NCBI GenBank assembly: GCA_031272375.1
Contig: JAISTY010000055.1
Span: forward strand, 1-9,575
Direction: 5' to 3'
Length of the DNA stretch: 9,575 nucleotides
Source: Opitutaceae bacterium
Lineage (GTDB): Bacteria; Verrucomicrobiota; Verrucomicrobiia; Opitutales; Opitutaceae
Position 1 is the stretch's first letter; each line of letters begins with the position of its first letter. Made by a program: the position numbers and the translations under genes. Under the pieces are notes generated by a model. That model was not told the DNA's origin. It ran no database searches and saw only the letters and a list, made by a program, of their open reading frames with translations. Positions 4,958 to 9,575 of the stretch are shown here, piece by piece.

Positions 4958-6268
4958 TCAGGCGACGGTTTCGGCGACGAGGGGCGGGGGCGCGACGGTT
5001 TCGGTTCCGGTTCGGATGGCGGCGCGGAGGAGGGCTTCGGCCTCGGCGAGGCGGGCGGGGTTGTTGGCGTGGACGCGGCAGAGGACGCGGTCGGCGGGGA
5101 TGGGTTCGCCGATTTTGGGGAGGCGGTCCACGCCGACGGCGGGGTCAACGGAGTCGTCGGCGCGGTGGCGTCCGGCGCCGAGCGCGAGGGCGGCCTGGGC
5201 GACGCCGAGGGCGTCAACGTCGGTGATGCGGGTGTGGTCGGGGTTTTGGGCGAGGAGGTTTTTGATGAGGGAGGCGCGCGGCAGCTTGTCGGGGTTGTCA
5301 ACGGTTTCGGGGTCGCCGTTTTGGGCGGCGATGATCTGGCGGAATTTGCGGAGGGCGGCGCCGGATTGGAGGGCGTTGGCGATGGTTTCGAGGGCGGTGG
5401 ATTCGGGGAGGGCGGGGTTGGCGAGGAGGAGCATTTGGGAGGCGAGGGCGGTGGTGACCCGCATGAGGTCGGCGGGGCCGTTGCCGCGGAGGGCGTTGAT
5501 GGATTCGGCGACCTCGAGGGCGTTGCCGACGGAGCGGCCGAGGGGTTCGTGCATGGAGGTGAGGAGGGCGCGGACGGGTTTGCCCATGGCGCGGCCGGCG
5601 GCGGCCATCATGCGGGCGAGGCAGCGGGCGTCGTCCTGTGTTTTCATAAAGGCGCCGCGTCCGAATTTCACGTCGAGGACGAGGGCGTCGAGGCCCTCGG
5701 CGAGTTTTTTGCACATGATGCTGGCGCAGATGAGGGGGAGGCTGTCCACGGTGGCGGTGACGTCGCGGAGGGCGTAGAGTTTTTTGTCGGCGGGGGCGAT
5801 GTCGGCGGTTTGTCCGGCGAGGACGGCGCCGACGGAGGCGAGCTGGGCGCGGAATTTTTCCGGGGGGATGTCGCTGGTGAAGCCCGGGATGGAGGCGAGT
5901 TTGTCGAGGGTGCCGCCGGTGTGGCCGAGGCCGCGCCCGCTGATCATGGGGACGGCGAGGCCGCAGGCGGCGGCGAGGGGGGCGAGGACGAGGGAGACCT
6001 TGTCGCCGACGCCGCCGGTGGAGTGTTTGTCAATTTTCGGGAGGGGGATTTCGGGGAAGCCGAGGACTGCGCCGGTGCGGAGCATGGCGTTGGTGAGGGC
6101 GGCGGTTTCGGAGTCGTCGAGGCCGCGGATGCGGATGGCCATGAGGAGGGCGGCAAGCTGGTAGTCGGGCCAGGAGGCGTTGGCGGCGGCTTGCGCGAAG
6201 GCGGCGAGTTCGGCGGGGGCGAGGGCGAGGCCGTCGCGTTTGCGGGCGATGATTTGGACGGGGGACAT
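4958..6268 (-). CDS. deoA: Thymidine / pyrimidine-nucleoside phosphorylase
   Basis: This 436-residue cytoplasmic enzyme splits thymidine or other pyrimidine nucleosides with phosphate into base and (deoxy)ribose-1-phosphate, for salvage or use as carbon. Length is normal. The start MSPVQIIARKRDG matches the family N-terminus. KIDKHSTGGVGDKVSL (residues 78-93) and SGRGLGHTGGTLDKLAS (110-126) bind phosphate. YALRDVTATVDS (165-176) with Arg168, and SIMCKK (183-188) with Ser183 and Lys187, fit the pyrimidine-binding residues. The glutamate usually following DKL is alanine (Ala125). The ATG at 6268-6266 is chosen; a 30-residue upstream extension would be proline-rich and would read through the GC hairpin at 6304-6333. 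No Shine-Dalgarno sequence is seen. The pseudouridine synthase gene follows after 41 bases. Whether it is strictly thymidine-specific (DeoA) or a broader Pyn-type enzyme cannot be decided here. Confidence 0.95.
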   Translation of the reverse strand: MSPVQIIARKRDGLALAPAELAAFAQAAANASWPDYQLAALLMAIRIRGLDDSETAALTNAMLRTGAVLGFPEIPLPKIDKHSTGGVGDKVSLVLAPLAAACGLAVPMISGRGLGHTGGTLDKLASIPGFTSDIPPEKFRAQLASVGAVLAGQTADIAPADKKLYALRDVTATVDSLPLICASIMCKKLAEGLDALVLDVKFGRGAFMKTQDDARCLARMMAAAGRAMGKPVRALLTSMHEPLGRSVGNALEVAESINALRGNGPADLMRVTTALASQMLLLANPALPESTALETIANALQSGAALRKFRQIIAAQNGDPETVDNPDKLPRASLIKNLLAQNPDHTRITDVDALGVAQAALALGAGRHRADDSVDPAVGVDRLPKIGEPIPADRVLCRVHANNPARLAEAEALLRAAIRTGTETVAPPPLVAETVA

Positions 6269-6303
6269 GGGCGGCGGGGGAGGGATTTCGGGAGGGAGAA
6301 CAG

Positions 6304-6333
6304 AGCCGCCCGCGCGGTTGGGCGCGGGCGGCT
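6304..6333 (-). terminator. GC-rich 12-base-pair hairpin, probable terminator of the autotransporter gene
   Basis: AGCCGCCCGCGC (6304-6315) and GCGCGGGCGGCT (6322-6333) form a perfect 12-bp stem with a 6-base loop. The hairpin lies 36 bases past the autotransporter stop and 35 bases before the thymidine phosphorylase start. On the minus strand the stem is followed by CTGTTCTCCC, a poor T-run, and preceded by a T-rich stretch. It is therefore a strong stem with an atypical tail; partial read-through or an attenuator role is possible. Confidence 0.7.
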
Positions 6334-6369
6334 GGTCATGAAAACAACAAACAAACAATGAACCAACGA

Positions 6370-9300
6370 TCAGAATTGGTGGCGGAGGCCACCAAAGAGG
6401 GACCAGGGGCGGGTGAATTTGTCCGAGAAGCTGGCCTCGTATTCGAGGTGCAGCTGGTTGTTCTGGCGGATTTGCCAGATGATGCCGGCGGAGACGTCCA
6501 CGCGGAAGCCGTCATAGTTGGGGCGGATGGAGATGAGGCTGCCGCTGCCCTGCCAGGAGACTTTGCCGCCGGAGCTGACCTGGTCGGTCAGGGCGAGGCG
6601 GACGTAGGGCTGGAGGAAGCCCTTGTTCTCCTTTTGCTCATAAACCTTGCTGAGGGTGGCGCCGATGCGGCCGAGGAGGACTTCCGCGGAGCCGAGGCTG
6701 ACGCGGGTGGAGGAGGGCGTGCCGTAGGTGGAGGTGATGTCGTAGCTGGCGCTGGTGAAGAAGACGCCGCTGGCCTGGATTGCCGGCTCGATGTAGAGCT
6801 TTTTGTCGTTGAGCGGGATTTGTTTGCCGAACTCGCCGCTGATGCCGATGGCGAGGTTGTGGTAGCCGCCGTCCACGCGCGCCCAGCTGTTGACGCCCTG
6901 CATGAGGGCGACGTCGAAGTCGTTGTCGAAATACTGGAGTTTGAGGATGCCCTCGGCATACCAGCCGTCGCGGCGGAGCCAGGTGAGGTAGCCGCCGGCG
7001 GAGATGCCTTTGCTGGTGCCCTCGATGGAGCCGATGATGCGGCGGGTGTCCACGGTGCGGTCGGTTTTGCTGAAGCCGAGGAAGAAGCCGGCATACAAGA
7101 GGTCGTTGCCGTCGGCATACCAGGCGATGTCCGCGCCGACGTCCAAGCCGTAGAGGGTTTCCTCGAAGTCGTCGGCGTTGGGGGTGTCGAGGACTTTGGC
7201 CTTGGCGTCGAGGCGTTGGGCGTAGCCCTTGGCCCAGAGGTTGGAGAGGAAGGCGTCGGAGATGGCGGAGGTGAGGCCGGTGGAGGTGGAGGCGCTTTGC
7301 GGGGGGCGGACGTCGCGCAGGAGGCGGAGCTCGCCCATGCGCTTGTAGAGGTTGTCCATCTGGGTGAGGAAGTGCATGGATTGCGCGGCGGCGGCGTCGG
7401 CGACGGCCTGTCCGCCCGGTCCGATTTGGGTGCCGCTGCCGCGTTTCAGGTAGAAGGAGGAGGATTGGTCGTCGAGGCTGTTGGCGCCCGTGCCCTGTTG
7501 GAGGGAGGCGAGTTCGGTCAGGGTGGTGCTGTCCCAAACGCTGCCGGTGAAGGTCAGGGTATCGGCGATCGCTTTGCTGGTCGTGCGGATGATTTCAACG
7601 GAGCTGTTGCCTTTGAGGATGTTTTCCTGCGCCGTGGGGACAAAGGTGACAATGCCGCCGCCGGTGGCGTCGCCGTTGATGTGCAGGCGGTCGCTCACGA
7701 TGTAAATGCCGTCGGTGTCGCCCTGGAAGGCGCTGTAATCAACGCGCATGACAAGCCCGCCGGTGCCGGAGTAGTTTTTGGTGACGAGGATGTTGGGGGC
7801 GATGACTTCGGTTCCGGGGAGCGCCGGGTTGAGGGTGGCAACCTTGCTGCCGACGTAGCGGGTGAAATCAATGAGGCCGTTGTTGGCGATGCAGGTGATG
7901 TTGCCGACGCTGTCGCCGCCGTTGAGGCGGAAGTTGGCGTTTTCGGGGGTCACGTAGAAGGTGCCGCCGTTTTTGATGTCTATGTTGATGATGCCGTCGG
8001 GGTCGTTGGTGGAGTAGTCATTGGCGAGCGCGCTGTCGGGGTCGCCGCCGAGGAGACCTGGGGTTTCGACGAGCACCTGGCCGGCGAAGCTGGCACCGTC
8101 GCGGATGACCACGTTGAGGGTGGAGTTGTTGCCGGCGTAGACCTCTTTTTCGGGGCCGACCTCCACACCGGCGGCGAAGAGGTCGAGCGTGCCGTTGCCG
8201 CCGATGCTGGTTTCGAGGATGCGGTTGCCGACGCCGTTGGCGTGGAAGACGACGGAGGGGGATTTCACGACGATGTTGCCGGTGTGGAAGTCTGTGACGT
8301 GGAAGATTTCGCGCGGGGTGCCGGTGGAGTCGCTGGCGTTGTAGGTGCCGCCCTCGAGGATGAGGTTGCCGCCGTTGACTTGGACAACCTCGACGTCCGT
8401 GGAAGCCTCGCCGCGGAGGATGAGGTTGCCGGTGCCGTTTTTGGACAACTTGCCGTCGCCCTCGAAGCGGGCGTCGGCGCCGACCTGGAAGACCACGGTG
8501 TCAATGGTGAGGCCGTCGTAGAAGTGTCCGTCCTCGTCGAGGAGGGAGCCGATGCCCTTGAGGACGTTGATCTTGCTGTTGACGGTGGCGTTGAAGCCGC
8601 GGAGGAACTCCTGGGTGTTTTTGCTGGTGGCGCGGAGGATGCCGCCCTGGCTGGTGAAGTTGCTGGTGGCGCCGTTTTCGTTGACGACCTCCGGGGTTTC
8701 GAGGGTGCCGGCGTTGATGAGGGTCAGGCTGGCGGTGCCGCCGCCGTAGCCGAGGACGGTGCCGTAGTTGCGGGCGCCGGGCTGGATGGTGAGTTTCGCG
8801 GCGTTGGAGATGGTCGCCTCGCCATGCGCGGTTGTCGCGTTGGAGCCGATGAAGAGGTTGCCGGTGTAAAGGCGGACTTCGGCGTTGTCGGTAATGGTGA
8901 GGTTGCCATGCGTGTTGTGCCCCCAGCCGACGTAGATGTCGTTGTAAGAGCCACCCGCGGAGAGTTTAAGGTTGCTGGCGTAGCCCTTGACGATGACGGT
9001 GCCGTAAGAGTCACGCGCGGCGGCGTCCTCACCGCGGCTGATGTAAAGCGGCCCGTTGGTGGTCAGGCTGCCGTTGAAAATTTCGATAAGGCCGGAGCCG
9101 GCAACGCCCGTGACGCCGTCATCCCACGGGATCTGGCTGTTGCCGTAGCCGACGACGAAGATGTTACGGCCGTTGTCGGTGTAGCTCATGCTGCCGTCCT
9201 TAACCGTGTGGATGGCTGTCACGCTGCCGCCGTCGGCAATGCGCAGGGTGCCGTTGCCGGCATACCCGACAAAATGGACGCCGACGGCGCCGGGGATGCC

Positions 9301-9575
9301 CTTAATCCAAGGCGAGTAATGCTCGCTGGAAACAAGCGTTATGCTGGAACCGCCCCCCTCGACATTCACGGTGCCAATGGAGCCGGCGTGGCTGCCGATG
9401 ATGAGCGTGCCCTGCTGATTGGAATACTCCGGCCCCGTCTTCACGTAGCCCGTCGGATCAATGACGAGACTGCCGCCGCTTGTGATGTTCAGGACGCCGG
9501 TGCCGCTGTTGCCGATGACCGCGCTCAAACGTGACGAGAGGGTGCCGCCGTTAACATTGATGGTGCCCGAGGCGT
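6370..9575 (-). CDS. Giant autotransporter (type Va secretion) with glycine-rich repeat passenger and C-terminal barrel; partial at the 5' end
   Basis: At least 1067 codons are open from the window edge to the stop at 6372-6370. A TTG at 9528 could be read as a start, but the frame continues upstream as passenger-like sequence (SGTINVNGGTLSS), so the true N-terminus and signal peptide lie outside. Counting from the first complete codon: residues 18-298 hold eight glycine-rich repeats (separate entry). About 300-600 is more beta-strand passenger, including NGGNLILEGGTY. About 611-638 (VDYSAFQGDTDGIYIVSD onward) looks like the conserved junction before the barrel. Residues 720-758 form an alanine-rich helix (GGQAVADAAAAQSMHFLTQM) that would cross the pore. 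Residues 778-1067 are the outer-membrane barrel (PF03797-type), starting NLWAKGYAQ and ending GLRHQF with the terminal phenylalanine recognised by the BAM machinery. It is likely a surface adhesin or matrix protein. No protease triad or other enzyme motif was recognised in the passenger. Confidence 0.92.
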   Translation of the reverse strand, partial: ASGTINVNGGTLSSRLSAVIGNSGTGVLNITSGGSLVIDPTGYVKTGPEYSNQQGTLIIGSHAGSIGTVNVEGGGSSITLVSSEHYSPWIKGIPGAVGVHFVGYAGNGTLRIADGGSVTAIHTVKDGSMSYTDNGRNIFVVGYGNSQIPWDDGVTGVAGSGLIEIFNGSLTTNGPLYISRGEDAAARDSYGTVIVKGYASNLKLSAGGSYNDIYVGWGHNTHGNLTITDNAEVRLYTGNLFIGSNATTAHGEATISNAAKLTIQPGARNYGTVLGYGGGTASLTLINAGTLETPEVVNENGATSNFTSQGGILRATSKNTQEFLRGFNATVNSKINVLKGIGSLLDEDGHFYDGLTIDTVVFQVGADARFEGDGKLSKNGTGNLILRGEASTDVEVVQVNGGNLILEGGTYNASDSTGTPREIFHVTDFHTGNIVVKSPSVVFHANGVGNRILETSIGGNGTLDLFAAGVEVGPEKEVYAGNNSTLNVVIRDGASFAGQVLVETPGLLGGDPDSALANDYSTNDPDGIINIDIKNGGTFYVTPENANFRLNGGDSVGNITCIANNGLIDFTRYVGSKVATLNPALPGTEVIAPNILVTKNYSGTGGLVMRVDYSAFQGDTDGIYIVSDRLHINGDATGGGIVTFVPTAQENILKGNSSVEIIRTTSKAIADTLTFTGSVWDSTTLTELASLQQGTGANSLDDQSSSFYLKRGSGTQIGPGGQAVADAAAAQSMHFLTQMDNLYKRMGELRLLRDVRPPQSASTSTGLTSAISDAFLSNLWAKGYAQRLDAKAKVLDTPNADDFEETLYGLDVGADIAWYADGNDLLYAGFFLGFSKTDRTVDTRRIIGSIEGTSKGISAGGYLTWLRRDGWYAEGILKLQYFDNDFDVALMQGVNSWARVDGGYHNLAIGISGEFGKQIPLNDKKLYIEPAIQASGVFFTSASYDITSTYGTPSSTRVSLGSAEVLLGRIGATLSKVYEQKENKGFLQPYVRLALTDQVSSGGKVSWQGSGSLISIRPNYDGFRVDVSAGIIWQIRQNNQLHLEYEASFSDKFTRPWSLFGGLRHQF
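8680..9522 (-). repeat. Eight coding repeats of the T5SS/PEP-CTERM-associated type within the autotransporter
   Basis: The encoded protein repeats a pattern of V/I-G, a few polar residues, G-x-L-x-I, then x-x-G-G or a similar turn, then a hydrophobic strand. Units begin near visible residues 18 (VIGNSGTGVLNITSGGSL), 57 (LIIGSHAGSIGTVNVEGG), 100 (FVGYAGNGTLRIADGGSV), 139, 177, 213 (YVGWGHNTHGNLTITDN), 240 (FIGSNATTAHGEATISN) and 272 (TVLGYGGGTASLTLINAG). Spacing is 27-43 residues. From memory this agrees with the TIGR04393 repeat, found in both autotransporters and PEP-CTERM proteins. Such repeats are expected to stack as a beta-solenoid. Confidence 0.7.

Noticed and set aside
6269..6358. 30-residue N-terminal extension of the nucleoside phosphorylase
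   Set aside because: It is proline-rich, reads through the 12-bp hairpin, and precedes a perfect family-type N-terminus at the ATG at 6268.
4895..6361. 488-codon open frame on the plus strand opposite the nucleoside phosphorylase
   Set aside because: It is almost entirely glycine, glutamate, alanine and valine with no motif, whereas the minus strand has a full set of phosphorylase signatures.
6358..9534. Very long open frame (over 1000 codons) on the plus strand opposite the autotransporter
   Set aside because: Its product is a low-complexity run of G, A, V, D and E without any domain. It is the mirror of a GC-rich coding strand, while the minus strand encodes a clear passenger, barrel and terminal phenylalanine.

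Overview
The window looks like chromosomal DNA of a GC-rich member of the Verrucomicrobiota, most likely an Opitutaceae-type bacterium. This is inferred from a combination of traits. One small secreted protein ends in a PEP-CTERM sorting tag. A very large autotransporter carries glycine-rich repeats of the kind shared by T5SS and PEP-CTERM proteins. A secreted protein resembles the TIGR02597 family, which I recall mainly from Verrucomicrobia. The intergenic DNA is full of small degenerate repeats, and most gene starts lack a Shine-Dalgarno sequence. No rRNA, tRNA, CRISPR array, transposase or phage gene is visible.

Layout, left to right. (i) 1-152, minus strand: the N-terminus of an unrecognised membrane-anchored or exported protein, cut by the window edge. 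(ii) 153-393: a divergent intergenic region. (iii) 394-1455 and 1486-2205, plus strand: a tight pair of exported proteins, a TIGR02597-like protein followed by a PEP-CTERM protein. They share a block of unusually AT-rich DNA that begins inside the first gene and ends inside the second. (iv) 2206-2692: a repeat-rich non-coding region. (v) 2693-3955, plus strand: an MFS transporter of the anion:cation symporter / hexuronate (ExuT-like) type. (vi) 3956-4139: a convergent intergenic region with more repeats and a perfect palindrome. (vii) 4140-4916 and 4958-6268, minus strand: an RluA-family pseudouridine synthase and, just upstream of it, a thymidine/pyrimidine-nucleoside phosphorylase. (viii) 6304-6333: a strong GC hairpin separating those genes from (ix) 6370-9575, minus strand: a giant autotransporter whose N-terminus lies beyond the window.

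The window mixes surface or extracellular proteins (PEP-CTERM protein, TIGR02597-like protein, autotransporter) with ordinary metabolic and RNA-modification genes. The PEP-CTERM protein would depend on an exosortase encoded elsewhere. The autotransporter carries its own outer-membrane barrel. Together they suggest a cell investing in beta-solenoid-like surface proteins. No gene cluster here clearly forms a new multi-gene system. The most interesting points are the composition mosaic across the secreted-protein pair, the repeat family around the transporter gene, and the repeat-built end of the PEP-CTERM gene.
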